The translations under genes and the position numbers were made by a program. A DNA stretch of 23,944 bases from Helicobacteraceae bacterium UBA6016 (GTDB taxonomy: Bacteria > Campylobacterota > Campylobacteria > Campylobacterales > UBA6016): contig DIZY01000129.1 of assembly GCA_002428055.1 (NCBI GenBank), positions 3,294 to 27,237 of the forward strand. Reading direction: 5' to 3'. Shown in pieces: positions 6,716 through 16,525 of this stretch (positions are counted from its first letter, which is position 1; each line of letters begins with the position of its first letter). The notes under the pieces were generated by a model. It worked only from the letters and a program-made list of their open reading frames with translations, searched no databases and was not told the origin of the DNA.

Positions 6716-7096
6716 ATGCACAATTTTGAAGATCCGGTATATCAGATAAGTATAGTCGCCGAACTGCTCGGTATTCACCCTCAGACGCTTAGGCATTATG
6801 AGAGAGAAGGGCTTGTTGTGCCGTCTCGTACAACCGGTAAAATTAGAGTATATTCACAAAAAGATATTGATGATTTGAAACTTGTTATTCGTCTCACTAG
6901 GGAGCTTGGCGTAAATCTTGCCGGAGTTGATGTTGTATTGCAGCTAAAAAATCAGGTAAGGGAGCTTCAAGAAGAGCTCAATGGATTAAGAAGAGACATA
7001 AACGCTTTGGAAGCCGAGAGCATAGTGCCGAAAAATAGACAGGTCGTAGTGAAAAAAAGTAGCTATAAGATTGTTTTGTTTGAGGAGAAAGAGTAG
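6716..7096 (+). CDS. hspR: MerR-family heat-shock repressor HspR
   Basis: 126-residue transcriptional repressor of chaperone genes. The N-terminal winged helix-turn-helix is of MerR type (residues 9-75): YQISIVAELLGIHPQTLRHYE, then GLVVPSRTTGKIRVYSQKDI. A coiled-coil dimerisation helix spans about 80-110 (VLQLKNQVRELQEELN), and the C-terminal tail is basic. There are no Cys residues for metal sensing, unlike metal-responsive MerR proteins. AAAGGAGAGG precedes the ATG. In this family repression typically depends on a chaperone cofactor; CbpA or DnaK could fill that role, which is inference. The gene converges with the DUF475 gene 7 nt away through a shared hairpin. Confidence 0.93.
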   Translation: MHNFEDPVYQISIVAELLGIHPQTLRHYEREGLVVPSRTTGKIRVYSQKDIDDLKLVIRLTRELGVNLAGVDVVLQLKNQVRELQEELNGLRRDINALEAESIVPKNRQVVVKKSSYKIVLFEEKE

Positions 7097-7109
7097 CTTT
7101 TTGCTACTC
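7091..7109. terminator. Hairpin shared by convergent hspR and DUF475 gene ends
   Basis: Perfect 7-bp stem GAGTAGC/GCTACTC with loop TTTTT. Both stop codons (TAG on each strand) are inside the stem arms. It could act on transcripts from either side, but neither strand has a U-tract after the stem. Confidence 0.45.
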
Positions 7110-8195
7110 TCCGGTTGCCTCTAGAAGTTTCCTATTTACATATATGGAGTTGATGAATGCTACCGCAATCGGCAGTATCGCTATTGTCGTGATAATAAAC
7201 GACGGTAGATGTACGAAAATCTGAATTATCATACTTGCCGCAAGCATTCCGATAGACCACATAGCGCCGTGTTCTAGGTATTTGTACTCTTGAACCGTTT
7301 TTCTATCTACCAGTAGTAAAGTCAAAGACCTTACCGCAAATGCACCTATGCCTAGACCAACCATCATTATGATGATGTTTTGCGTAACTGCAAACGCTCC
7401 AAGCACCCCGTCAAATGAGAAAGAAGCATCTATAAGCTCTAGGTACATAAAAGAGGCAAAACCGCCTTTTAGTGCATTTGCCTGAGCCTGTTTGCTTACG
7501 CCTTCAAGTTCATTTTCGCTCTCGTCTTTGCCCTCTAACATACCCCTGATAAGCTCAATAATGACATATAGCGTTACGCCGTATACCATACCCAAAATTA
7601 TCTCCGATTTGTCAATAACAAGTACTCTGGCTCCGGCGAGCACTTCGTTTGGTGCGAAATATCCGATGACGGACATTGTTATCATAACGGTTGCAATTTT
7701 GATTTCACCGAGAGACGCCCATTTTGAAGCTCTTTTTTCGATGAATGCTATCCAATGTACCTCTCTTTCTCTATCAAAAAGAAAAGTCAAAAAGACCATT
7801 AGAAGAAATGTTCCGCCAAAGCTCATAAGTATGTGGTGCGAATTTTGGATAATCGTCTCATATTCCGCAGGATTGTTGATGGATAGAGAGAAAGCTTCGA
7901 AAAAACCGAGGTCGGTTGTGGCGTAGACTATAAGTATTGGGAAGAGTAGTCTCATGCCAAATACGGCAATAAGCATCCCCCATGTAATAAACATTTTTCT
8001 CCAAAATAGCGTCATATTTGCCAAAATCAGGGCGTTTACAACGGCATTATCAAAAGAGAGTGATAGTTCGAGAACGGAGAGGATGTTTGTCTGGTAGACG
8101 CCCATCCATCCGGCATAAAAATAGATTGCCATAGAGCCGAGAATTACGGCCACAAAAACAGAATAAAAGTAACTAATAGCCGATTTTTGCTCCAT
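7104..8195 (-). CDS. DUF475 / TerC-superfamily integral membrane protein
   Basis: 363-residue polytopic inner-membrane protein of the DUF475 family (TerC/LysE-like transporter superfamily). Two related acidic membrane motifs are visible: LELSLSFDNA (Glu43, Asp49, Asn50) and LELIDASFSFDG (Glu253, Asp256, Asp262), resembling the duplicated metal-binding half-motifs of TerC. Several TerC-type proteins export Mn2+ or other divalent cations or are linked to tellurite resistance; the substrate of DUF475 proteins is not established. A charged cytoplasmic loop (GKDESENELEGVSKQ) separates the halves. The ATG overlaps the ppsA stop by one base (TAATG), so it is translated from the ppsA transcript. No ter genes are nearby. 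Confidence 0.85.
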   Translation of the reverse strand: MEQKSAISYFYSVFVAVILGSMAIYFYAGWMGVYQTNILSVLELSLSFDNAVVNALILANMTLFWRKMFITWGMLIAVFGMRLLFPILIVYATTDLGFFEAFSLSINNPAEYETIIQNSHHILMSFGGTFLLMVFLTFLFDREREVHWIAFIEKRASKWASLGEIKIATVMITMSVIGYFAPNEVLAGARVLVIDKSEIILGMVYGVTLYVIIELIRGMLEGKDESENELEGVSKQAQANALKGGFASFMYLELIDASFSFDGVLGAFAVTQNIIIMMVGLGIGAFAVRSLTLLLVDRKTVQEYKYLEHGAMWSIGMLAASMIIQIFVHLPSFIITTIAILPIAVAFINSIYVNRKLLEATGE

Positions 8196-10624
8196 TATTT
8201 ACCTAGACCCGCTTCGATTTCTGCTAGATTTTTCCAAGTTGCTATCATTGAGTCTGGGTTTAGCGAGATAGAAGTGATACCTTCTCTTACCAAAAGCTCC
8301 GCAACTTCGGGGTAGTCTGACGGCGCTTGACCGCAAATACCTACATATTTACCAGCTGTTTTGCACGCTTGAACAGCCATTTTTAGCATTCTAGTTACAG
8401 CTTCGTTTCTCTCGTCAAAGATATGTGCTACTAGTTCGCCGTCTCTGTCAACACCGAGTGTAAGTTGCGTAAGGTCGTTTGAACCTATTGAGAAGCCATC
8501 GAAGTCTTTTAGGTATTCGTCCGCAAGGATTACATTGGACGGAAGTTCACACATTACATATACTTGAAGACCATTCTCGCCTTGCACGAGACCGTTTTCT
8601 TTCATTATTCCAAGAACTTTTCTTCCCTCTTCAGGAGTTCTAACGAATGGAAGCATGAGTTTGACATTGGTTAGACCCATTTCATCTCTAACTAGCTTAA
8701 GAGCTTCACACTCCCAGTCAAATGCAGGTCTATAGCTTTCAGAATAATATCTGCTAGCGCCCCTGTAGCCTATCATTGGGTTTTCTTCATGCGGCTCATA
8801 CTCGCTACCGCCAACCATTCTTTTGTATTCGTTTGATTTGAAGTCGGAAGTTCTTACTATTACAGGTTTTGGATAGAAAGCGGCGGCTATCATGCCGATA
8901 CCTTCTGATAGTTTTTTCACAAAGAAATCTTTTGGATTTTCGTATCCGCTGATTATCTCTTTGATTTGCTCTTCGTCTTGAACGCCTTTTTTGCCGTTAT
9001 GCATATCGACAAGCGCTAGGGGGTGGGCTTTGATATAGTTGTTGATTACAAACTCCATTCTAGCCAGACCTACGCCGTCGTTTGGAAGGCTAGAGAAGCC
9101 AAATGCTTTTGTCGGATCGCCGACATTCATATATAGTTTTGTTTTTAGTTCAGGAAGGTTGCTAAGATCCACTCTTTCAATCTCAAACGGCAGAATACCG
9201 TCGTATACATATCCATCCTCACCCTCTGCGCAAGAAGCGGTAACAAGCTGACCGTCTTCTAGAAGGTCTGTTGAGCCTACGGCGCCTACTATTGCGGGAA
9301 CACCTATTTCACGAGCTACGATAGCTGCATGGCAAGTTCTGCCGCCTCTGTTTGTGATAACGGCAGCAGCCTTTTTCATTGCCGGTTCCCAATCTGGGTC
9401 AGTGTTGTCTGTTACCAGTACCTCACCCTCTTGGAATTCGTTGATTCTGTCAAGCGTTTCGATGATTCTTACTTTTCCGGCGCCTATCTTGCCGCCTACC
9501 GCACGACCTACGGCTAGAAGTTTTTTGTCCTCTTTTTTTGCTCTTAGGTGGTAAGTCTCTATAGTATTCGCGCCTTTTTTGGCTCTTTGGCTTTGGACTG
9601 TTTCAGGTCTTGCTTGAACGATAAATATATCGCCGCTGATACCATCTTTTGCCCACTCCATATCCATCGGTCTATATTCGCCCGCTTCTTCACAGTAGTG
9701 GTTTTCTATGATTACCGCATATCTTGCAAGTTCTAGTACTTCATCATCTGTTAATGAGAATGAGCTAAACTCTTCGGGTGTTGTGGGGATGTTGTGTGTT
9801 AGGTGTTTGTGGCTTGAGCCTGGAGCCGAGTAGACCATTTTGATATGTTTGTGACCGATTTGTCTTTTGATGATAGGCTTTTTGCCCTCGTTTAGAGTCG
9901 GTTTGAATACATAAAATTCGTCAGGGTTTACGGTACCGCCGACGACATTTTCGCCAAGACCCCAAGCTGATGTGATAAACGCCGCTTCTCTAAAGCCTGT
10001 TTCGGTATCTATCGAGAACATAACGCCGCTTGATGCTTTGTCCGAACGAACCATTTTTTGCACACCGACGGAAAGCGCTACTTGAAAGTGGTCAAAACCT
10101 CTTGAAGCTCTGTAGCTTATCGCTCTATCCGTAAATAGTGAAGCAAAGCAACTTTTTACATGGTGGATTAGGCTTGTTTCGCCTTGGATATTTAGGTATG
10201 TATCTTGCTGACCGGCAAACGACGCATCCGGTAGGTCTTCTGCTGTTGCCGAGCTTCTTACGGCCACATCGGCCTCTTCCATACCGTACTCTTTTGAAAG
10301 CGTATGGTAAGCCTCTATAATTTCATCTCTAAGCTCTTTTGGAAGTGGTGTTCCAAATATCATATCTCTGATTTTTTGCGCTCTAACTCTTAGTACATCT
10401 ATGTCGGTAGTATCAACATCTTTGAGCAAATCTTTTATTGGCTCTCTAAGATTTTCGCTATCTAGTAGCGACCAGTACGCATCACTTGTTATCGCAAAAC
10501 CGTTAGGAACCCTAATGCCCTTTGGAACGAGAAGTTGATACATCTCTCCAAGACTTGCATTTTTACCGCCGACGAGGCTTACATCGCTATTTCTGAGTTC
10601 ACCGAAAAATTTAATCCACTTCAT
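8195..10624 (-). CDS. ppsA: Phosphoenolpyruvate synthase
   Basis: Converts pyruvate plus ATP to PEP, AMP and phosphate: gluconeogenic carbon entry, and essential for building sugars from acetyl-CoA in autotrophic members of this phylum. 809 residues (E. coli 792). The N-terminal ATP-grasp-type nucleotide-binding domain starts VSLVGGKNASLGEM. The mobile swivelling domain has GGRTCHAAIVARE with phosphorylated His432 (E. coli His421). The C-terminal PEP-binding barrel has GFSIGSNDLTQLTLGVDRD and GICGQAPSD with proton-donor Cys764 (E. coli Cys752). The start is supported by AGGAG about ten bases upstream. It is the first gene of a two-gene unit with the DUF475 protein; ppc on the same strand further on consumes its product. 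Confidence 0.97.
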   Translation of the reverse strand: MKWIKFFGELRNSDVSLVGGKNASLGEMYQLLVPKGIRVPNGFAITSDAYWSLLDSENLREPIKDLLKDVDTTDIDVLRVRAQKIRDMIFGTPLPKELRDEIIEAYHTLSKEYGMEEADVAVRSSATAEDLPDASFAGQQDTYLNIQGETSLIHHVKSCFASLFTDRAISYRASRGFDHFQVALSVGVQKMVRSDKASSGVMFSIDTETGFREAAFITSAWGLGENVVGGTVNPDEFYVFKPTLNEGKKPIIKRQIGHKHIKMVYSAPGSSHKHLTHNIPTTPEEFSSFSLTDDEVLELARYAVIIENHYCEEAGEYRPMDMEWAKDGISGDIFIVQARPETVQSQRAKKGANTIETYHLRAKKEDKKLLAVGRAVGGKIGAGKVRIIETLDRINEFQEGEVLVTDNTDPDWEPAMKKAAAVITNRGGRTCHAAIVAREIGVPAIVGAVGSTDLLEDGQLVTASCAEGEDGYVYDGILPFEIERVDLSNLPELKTKLYMNVGDPTKAFGFSSLPNDGVGLARMEFVINNYIKAHPLALVDMHNGKKGVQDEEQIKEIISGYENPKDFFVKKLSEGIGMIAAAFYPKPVIVRTSDFKSNEYKRMVGGSEYEPHEENPMIGYRGASRYYSESYRPAFDWECEALKLVRDEMGLTNVKLMLPFVRTPEEGRKVLGIMKENGLVQGENGLQVYVMCELPSNVILADEYLKDFDGFSIGSNDLTQLTLGVDRDGELVAHIFDERNEAVTRMLKMAVQACKTAGKYVGICGQAPSDYPEVAELLVREGITSISLNPDSMIATWKNLAEIEAGLGK

Positions 10625-10648
10625 AAAAGCTTTTCTCCTAGGTTGAGT

Positions 10649-10664
10649 TTGGGTTATCTTAACA
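10649..10664 (-). promoter_or_regulatory. Candidate extended -10 promoter for ppsA
   Basis: On the minus strand TG-T-TAAGAT (10664-10656; hexamer 10661-10656, 4/6 to TATAAT) predicts a start near 10649 and a leader of about 25 nt. The 122-bp gap between the sensor-kinase stop and ppsA otherwise shows only a weak A/T-rich inverted repeat and no clear terminator. Confidence 0.35.
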
Positions 10665-10746
10665 ACAGTTTGCTTTGATTTTGACTAAAAATGCTTATTT
10701 TATGGGCAATCTATTTTTGCGAAAGAAGCACAAAAATAAAATAGCG

Positions 10747-13700
10747 TCAATTTGACTCTGAGCTGTCAAGAGTAATGATAAATTTAGCCCCGACGGCGCT
10801 GTTTTCAACCTCTATTTTTCCATGCATTTGCCGCTCTATAATCTCTTTTGCCATGTATAGACCGATGCCGGTGCCTTTGCCTTGCTCTTTCGTAGTAAAG
10901 TACGGCTCAAAGATTCTATCCATTATCTCTGCCGGTATACCGCCGCCGTTATCTTCTATACTTAGTATAATTTTATTTTCGGTGTCACTGCGCACAGCAA
11001 TGTCTATTTTTGGCTCTTTAGTATTATTGTCGACTAGTGCGTCTTTGGCGTTGGATATGCAAATCAAAATAACCTGCTCTAACTCACTTTTGTATCCGTA
11101 CAGTTCATATACTCCGGTCTTGTTGAAGTTGACTATTATGAAACTGTTCTTTAGTTGAGGCAGCATAATATTTAGCGTAGCATTGACCGAATCTTCTATT
11201 AAAAACTTAATTTTTGTCTTACTCGGTTTGAAAAAATCCCTAAAATCATCGATAGTTTTTGACATTTTTTGGATGACGCCCATTGAGTTTGTTTTAAAAT
11301 CACGCATATACTCTTCATTTATTTCCCCGCAACGATAAGCCATTTCCGCATCTTGGACGCTAATAGCCAGTGAGGTCAGCGGTTGTCTCCACTGGTGAGC
11401 TATGGCGCCTATCATCTCACCCATCATTGCCATTTTTGACTGCTGTATTAAAAGCCGCTCTTTCTCAAGCCGTTTTTCGGTCTCTTCTTCTACTTTTTGT
11501 TCAAGCTGGATATTGAATGCCTTTAATATAGACTCAGCCTCTTTTTCCTTCGTAATATCCCAGTTTGTTCCTATCATAAGCAAGGCTTTGCCGTTTTTGT
11601 CTCTGATAGTGTCGGCATTGGCTTTTATGAAGTGTATCGAGCCGTCAGGATGGACTACCCTAAACTCAATATCGTAAGGTTTTATTCCGGCAACTTCATC
11701 TTGCATGGACTTTGAAGCATACTCAATATCGTCTTTGTGAACTCGCGATGCCCATGCGTCGTATGCGCCGGAAAAATCCTCCCGTTTCGCTCCATACAGT
11801 GCAAACATTGCGTCATCCCATATTAAAATGTTATTTTCAATATCCCATTCCCAAATTCCTACGCCGCCGGATCGCACGGCTAACTTTAGCCGCTCTTCGC
11901 TCTCCCTTAATGCTTTTTCTGATTTTTTGCGTTCCTCTATATCCCTGGTTACGGCAAGATGAATGGTTTTTTCTCCATCTTTCATAGGGACGGCATGTGT
12001 CTCCAGCCAACGCCTACCGCCTTTTAGTCCAAGCACTTCATATTGCATCTGCATCGGTTCGCCGGATATTACCCGTTTGTGCAGTCTTGCGTATGCCGTG
12101 CGGTACTCTGGGGCAATGATGCTAACCACATCGGCGCCAAGCACTTGGTCAAGAGAGTCTGCCTCTATCATCGCCAACCCTGCAGGATTCATATATAGTA
12201 GATGCCCATTTGCATCCATTATTTTTACGCACTCCGGCTCATTTTGTATGATGGCTTGCAGACGGGCTTCGCTTTGGGCTAGGCTTGCCTCTGTTTGTTT
12301 GAGTTTTGTAATATCCTGCACTGCGCCTATCGAACGAATAGGCTCTCCGTTTTCATCAAAATATGTTTCGCACTGTTCGTTAACATGCTTGACTCTCCCG
12401 TCTTTCATGAGTAGTCTATGGGTTGTTTCATATTTTTGTTTTGTTTGTAGTGAATTCGTATAAGTGCTATTTACCATCTCTCTATCATCCGGATGAATGG
12501 CGTTTAAAAACGCTTCGTATGAAGCGCCGAATTTATCTTTATCTATTTCAAAAATATTAAATATCTCATCTGACCACTCCAGCTTGCTTGTTTTTAGCTC
12601 AAGCGACCAGTTGCCTATCTTTGCCATAGACTCCGCTTTTCTTAGGTTTTCATATGCTCTTTTTATTATTTCTTCTGCTTGCTTGCCATGTGTGACATCA
12701 TCGTAAATTACTACTACTTCTCCTATTGAAAGCTTGTATATAAAATTCTCTCTCCATCCCGATATGCGGCCGTCTTCATAGAAAGCGATCGGAAAGTTTT
12801 GTGATTTGCCGGTTTCATAAACAGACCTTAGTGCATCCAAAAATCCAAACTCGATTACGCCGGGGAATATTTCGGTTAAGCGTTTTCCGACAATTTCCTC
12901 TCTTTGTATTTTTTCTATCCGCTCAACGGATGAGTTTAGATTTTTGAATAAGAAGTCTTTGCCGCCGTCCATTGGCTCGTAGACTGCGACGCCGCTTTTC
13001 ATATTTTCAAATATTTGACGGAATTTCTCTTCTGATATTTCCAGCTGTGCGGCTTGCGATCTTAGAATGCCGTTTGCCTGCAACGCCTCCTCATAGCTTG
13101 CGTCAAGTTCAGTGTTTAGCTTCTCCACTTCCTTCGCCTGATTGGATAATATTTCGTTGAGTTTTACAGCTTCGTTTTTTTGCTGCCTAGTTTTTAGTAT
13201 GCGCAACAGCGCATAAGTCAATGTTACCCAAAGTGCAATAGCTATGGAGATAAAGATAAAGGAGTAGTAAAACTCTTTTTTGATTGCAGAGATGGTTGCG
13301 TCTTTGCTGTAAAGCGTCATGTATCCGATGTGTCTCTTTGAATAGTCGAAATACGGCTCCACAAATACCGCATAATTTTCATCATCTATCTTTGCAAAAA
13401 AACAGAAATCCTGCTTGTTTGCTATTGCTTCTTGTAGCCCCATTGGCTTGGTGTTAAATATTTTTTCAAATTTCTTTCTCTCTTGCGATAATGTTTTGTG
13501 TTCACCATCCAAGGATAGGTGTGCAGTAATGCCGAAATTATCGGAGAGCGTACGATAAATTTGTTGCTCGTCTATGCCTATTTCAATACTTCCGAGCAGT
13601 TTACCAGAGTCAATAACGGGAAAGACATACCTATATGCATTAAAGTATCTACCCATTTCAAAACCGTAGGCGCTTGTAAGATTTGCGTGAACATCTCGAA

Positions 13701-14160
13701 ATAGCTTGCGAAACGACATCACATTGTCGCCATATGCCTCAGGTTTTTGAAACCGCACCAAAACATCGCCCGCACTATTTTGTACCTGAAAAATTTTTAG
13801 CGATAGAGCGGTATTCGAAGTGTAGTTGGGTGAGAATTTTTCGAGTAGTAGTTTATGGGCTTTTGCGCTCTCATTTCTCTCGTTTGACAATCTCAATATG
13901 CTCTTGAGCTGCCCGTCAGCTACTATGTTTTGAGCCGCAACCTCTGCTGCTATTTTATAAGATTTGATGATAGAGTTATACTCTTCGCTCCATTGAGTTT
14001 TTAGGTTATACAGATACTCTTTTACTTGTGCATCATGTCTATTTTTGATGATAAAATACGCAGAAATCTCACTAACGATAAATGCCGACAGTATCGTAAT
14101 CGGAAGCAATATTTTACCTCTTGCTAATCGTTGTGTCGTTTTAGAAAATTGATCTCCCAT
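10747..14160 (-). CDS. Membrane-bound multi-PAS sensor histidine kinase
   Basis: 1137-residue sensor kinase. TM1 at residues 17-38 and TM2 at about 297-320 enclose an extracytoplasmic sensory region of about 258 residues, a size that fits a double-Cache-type domain. A coiled coil leads into four PAS-type domains at roughly 377-485, 507-620, 623-742 and 748-872; the second and fourth have the PAS-fold-3 pattern (W-x-W-D, HPDD/HKDD). The kinase core has AHQWRQPLTS with phosphoacceptor His922, then the ATPase domain with NAKDAL, DNGGGI and GTGIGLYMAKEII. AHQWRQP is the kinase subtype common in Campylobacterota. AGAAG precedes ATG 14160. No response-regulator gene is adjacent on this strand, so the partner is unknown; the hybrid kinase at 18073-20235 is the nearest receiver. 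The ligand cannot be read from sequence. Confidence 0.92.
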   Translation of the reverse strand: MGDQFSKTTQRLARGKILLPITILSAFIVSEISAYFIIKNRHDAQVKEYLYNLKTQWSEEYNSIIKSYKIAAEVAAQNIVADGQLKSILRLSNERNESAKAHKLLLEKFSPNYTSNTALSLKIFQVQNSAGDVLVRFQKPEAYGDNVMSFRKLFRDVHANLTSAYGFEMGRYFNAYRYVFPVIDSGKLLGSIEIGIDEQQIYRTLSDNFGITAHLSLDGEHKTLSQERKKFEKIFNTKPMGLQEAIANKQDFCFFAKIDDENYAVFVEPYFDYSKRHIGYMTLYSKDATISAIKKEFYYSFIFISIAIALWVTLTYALLRILKTRQQKNEAVKLNEILSNQAKEVEKLNTELDASYEEALQANGILRSQAAQLEISEEKFRQIFENMKSGVAVYEPMDGGKDFLFKNLNSSVERIEKIQREEIVGKRLTEIFPGVIEFGFLDALRSVYETGKSQNFPIAFYEDGRISGWRENFIYKLSIGEVVVIYDDVTHGKQAEEIIKRAYENLRKAESMAKIGNWSLELKTSKLEWSDEIFNIFEIDKDKFGASYEAFLNAIHPDDREMVNSTYTNSLQTKQKYETTHRLLMKDGRVKHVNEQCETYFDENGEPIRSIGAVQDITKLKQTEASLAQSEARLQAIIQNEPECVKIMDANGHLLYMNPAGLAMIEADSLDQVLGADVVSIIAPEYRTAYARLHKRVISGEPMQMQYEVLGLKGGRRWLETHAVPMKDGEKTIHLAVTRDIEERKKSEKALRESEERLKLAVRSGGVGIWEWDIENNILIWDDAMFALYGAKREDFSGAYDAWASRVHKDDIEYASKSMQDEVAGIKPYDIEFRVVHPDGSIHFIKANADTIRDKNGKALLMIGTNWDITKEKEAESILKAFNIQLEQKVEEETEKRLEKERLLIQQSKMAMMGEMIGAIAHQWRQPLTSLAISVQDAEMAYRCGEINEEYMRDFKTNSMGVIQKMSKTIDDFRDFFKPSKTKIKFLIEDSVNATLNIMLPQLKNSFIIVNFNKTGVYELYGYKSELEQVILICISNAKDALVDNNTKEPKIDIAVRSDTENKIILSIEDNGGGIPAEIMDRIFEPYFTTKEQGKGTGIGLYMAKEIIERQMHGKIEVENSAVGAKFIITLDSSESN

Positions 14161-14231
14161 AATCTTCTTTCGCTCTCATCGTCTAAAAAATATGCACGGC
14201 TGATTTATTCTGGCGCTTTTATCAGGAATTG

Positions 14232-14262
14232 TTGCCATACAATGCTTAATATCTTCTATATT
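14232..14262 (+). promoter_or_regulatory. Candidate promoter for purL-purH operon
   Basis: TTGCCA (14232-14237, 5/6 to TTGACA) and TATATT (14257-14262, 5/6 to TATAAT) are separated by 19 nt and point toward purL, giving a leader of about 49 nt. The hexamer TACAAT at 14238-14243 is an alternative -10. No operator was recognised. The 157-bp divergent gap must also hold the sensor-kinase promoter, which I could not place. Confidence 0.3.
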
Positions 14263-14317
14263 TTAGTCACTTTTGAGTACCATTTCGTAAACTTTTTTCT
14301 ACTTTAAGGACTTAAAC

Positions 14318-16525
14318 TTGGAAAATCTAGAGTCTATACTCAAATCTCATAAGCTAACCCCAGAAGACTACGAACACATCAAAAAAATACTAAACAGAGA
14401 GCCAAACCTTGTTGAAATAGGGATATTTTCAGCTATGTGGTCAGAACACTGTAGCTACAAATCCTCAAGGGTTTACCTCAAGGGTTTCCCGACGGAAGCG
14501 CCGTGGGTAATACAGGGTCCCGGCGAAAATGCAGGCGTCATCGACATAGGTGACGGCGATGCGGCGGTATTTAAGATGGAGAGCCACAACCATCCTAGCT
14601 TCATAGAGCCGTTCCAGGGTGCGGCTACGGGTGTGGGCGGAATACTAAGAGATGTCTTTACGATGGGCGCTAGACCTGTGGCGAACATGAACTCTCTAAG
14701 ATTTGGAAATATCGCCGACAAGGGCGAAGAGGGCAAGCTTCATAGGCATCTGCTGAGGGGCGTTGTCGAGGGAATTAGCAGTTACGGCAACTGTATGGGT
14801 GTGCCTATGCTTGCGGGCGAGACCACATTTGACGAGTGCTATGCGGGCAACAACCTCGTAAATGCGTTTACGCTTGGACTTGTGAAATCCGATGAGATAT
14901 TTTACGGAAAAGCGCAAGGTATCGGTAACTCCGTCATATATGTAGGCTCAAAAACAGGTAGAGACGGTCTGGGCGGGGCTGTCATGAGCTCTGATAGCTT
15001 CGGGGCAGATGCAAAAACCAAAAGACCAACCGTGCAAGTAGGCGACCCATTTACTGAAAAATTGCTTCTTGAGGCGTGCCTTGAGGCGTTCAAAACAGGC
15101 GCTATCATCGGTATTCAGGATATGGGTGCGGCAGGACTTACGAGTTCGTCTTTTGAGATGGCGAGTCGTGCGGGTAGCGGCATGATAATGTGGATGGACA
15201 AAGTGCCGATGCGTGAAGAGGGTATGACGCCGTATGAGCTCATGTTAAGTGAATCGCAAGAAAGAATGCTCATTTGTGTCTATAAAGGCAGAGAAAAAGA
15301 GCTTGAAGTGATATTTGACAAATGGGATTTGGACTTTGCGGTAATCGGCGAAGTAACTGATACCGGAAACATGGTGCTTACATGGGGTGATGAGGTCGTG
15401 TGCGAAGTGCCTGTTGCGCCTATTACGGACGAAGCGCCTTGCTATACAAGACCGATAGCTGAGCCAAAATACCTAGCCGAAATAGTAAATATCGGTGTTG
15501 AATCTTGCAAGAAGGTACGCCCGCAAGAGGCGCTAGAGACGCTAATGGCTCATCAAGAGGTAGCAGATAAGAGCTTCATATATAACCAATATGACTCAAC
15601 GGTACAAACAAACTCAATGACAAAAGTGGGCAGAAGCGACGCCGGCGTCATAAGAGTAAAAGGTAGTAACAAAGCTCTTGCGGTAAGCGTGGATTGCAAC
15701 CCTAGACAAGTATATATCAATCCTAGGCTGGGCGCATCGGCGGCAGTCATGGAAGCTGGGCGAAATGTAGCTACTACGGGAGCTAGACCACTTGCGATTA
15801 CGGATTGTTTGAACTTCGGTAACCCTGAAAATCCGGAGGTAATGTGGCAGTTCAAAGAGGCTTGCGAGGGTATTAAAGAGGCGTGTCGTGCGCTTCATAC
15901 GCCTGTTGTGAGCGGAAATGTATCGCTTTATAACGAAACCAATAAGGTTAGCGTATTCCCGACACCATCTATTGGAATGGTGGGGCTTCTTGAAGATGCA
16001 AACAAGCTGCTTACAAACGAGTTTAAAAAGGCAGGGAATAGTGTATTTCTTATCGGCGACACGATGAGCGAATTTGGCGGTTCGCTGTACATGAAAGTGT
16101 TTGGCAATGCCGTGGCCGGCAAGCACCCGGAGGTCAATCTATCTCGTGAGCTAATCCTTTGGGATATGGTGATTGAGGCAAACAAAAAAGGGCTTTTGGA
16201 GTCTGCAAAAGACTTATCAATCGGCGGTCTTGCCGTGGCATTGTCCAAAATGTGCGCACTTAGCGGACTTGGATTTGAGGGCAAAGGCGGTTTTGCAAGC
16301 GAGCTTGATAATTTCTCCGAGAGCCTAAGCCGTGTCATTGTCGAGGTATCAAAAGAGAAAGAAGAGGAGTTTATGAGATTTGCTCCTTCTTATGCGCTCA
16401 AGGTAATGAAAATCGGCGAAGTGCGTGATAGGGATATAAAGCTTGACTCTATAAGTTTATCAAGCGAAAAACTAAAAGAGCTTTATTTTGAGAGCTTCAA
16501 AAAAATAGTAGAACAGGATTTGTAA
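14318..16525 (+). CDS. purL: Phosphoribosylformylglycinamidine synthase subunit PurL (small type)
   Basis: Synthetase subunit that converts FGAR to FGAM with ATP, using ammonia passed from the PurQ glutaminase (PurS bridges them; neither is in this window). 735 residues, the Bacillus-type small PurL rather than the fused 1300-residue form. Markers: SEHCSYKSS near the N-terminus, QGPGENAGVIDIGDG, FKMESHNHPSFIEPFQGAATGVGGILRD, and the second half beginning TNSMTKVGRSDAG. TTG is the start, with AAGGA eight bases upstream; no in-frame ATG lies close by. The stop overlaps the purH ATG by one base (TAATG). Confidence 0.97.
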   Translation: MENLESILKSHKLTPEDYEHIKKILNREPNLVEIGIFSAMWSEHCSYKSSRVYLKGFPTEAPWVIQGPGENAGVIDIGDGDAAVFKMESHNHPSFIEPFQGAATGVGGILRDVFTMGARPVANMNSLRFGNIADKGEEGKLHRHLLRGVVEGISSYGNCMGVPMLAGETTFDECYAGNNLVNAFTLGLVKSDEIFYGKAQGIGNSVIYVGSKTGRDGLGGAVMSSDSFGADAKTKRPTVQVGDPFTEKLLLEACLEAFKTGAIIGIQDMGAAGLTSSSFEMASRAGSGMIMWMDKVPMREEGMTPYELMLSESQERMLICVYKGREKELEVIFDKWDLDFAVIGEVTDTGNMVLTWGDEVVCEVPVAPITDEAPCYTRPIAEPKYLAEIVNIGVESCKKVRPQEALETLMAHQEVADKSFIYNQYDSTVQTNSMTKVGRSDAGVIRVKGSNKALAVSVDCNPRQVYINPRLGASAAVMEAGRNVATTGARPLAITDCLNFGNPENPEVMWQFKEACEGIKEACRALHTPVVSGNVSLYNETNKVSVFPTPSIGMVGLLEDANKLLTNEFKKAGNSVFLIGDTMSEFGGSLYMKVFGNAVAGKHPEVNLSRELILWDMVIEANKKGLLESAKDLSIGGLAVALSKMCALSGLGFEGKGGFASELDNFSESLSRVIVEVSKEKEEEFMRFAPSYALKVMKIGEVRDRDIKLDSISLSSEKLKELYFESFKKIVEQDL

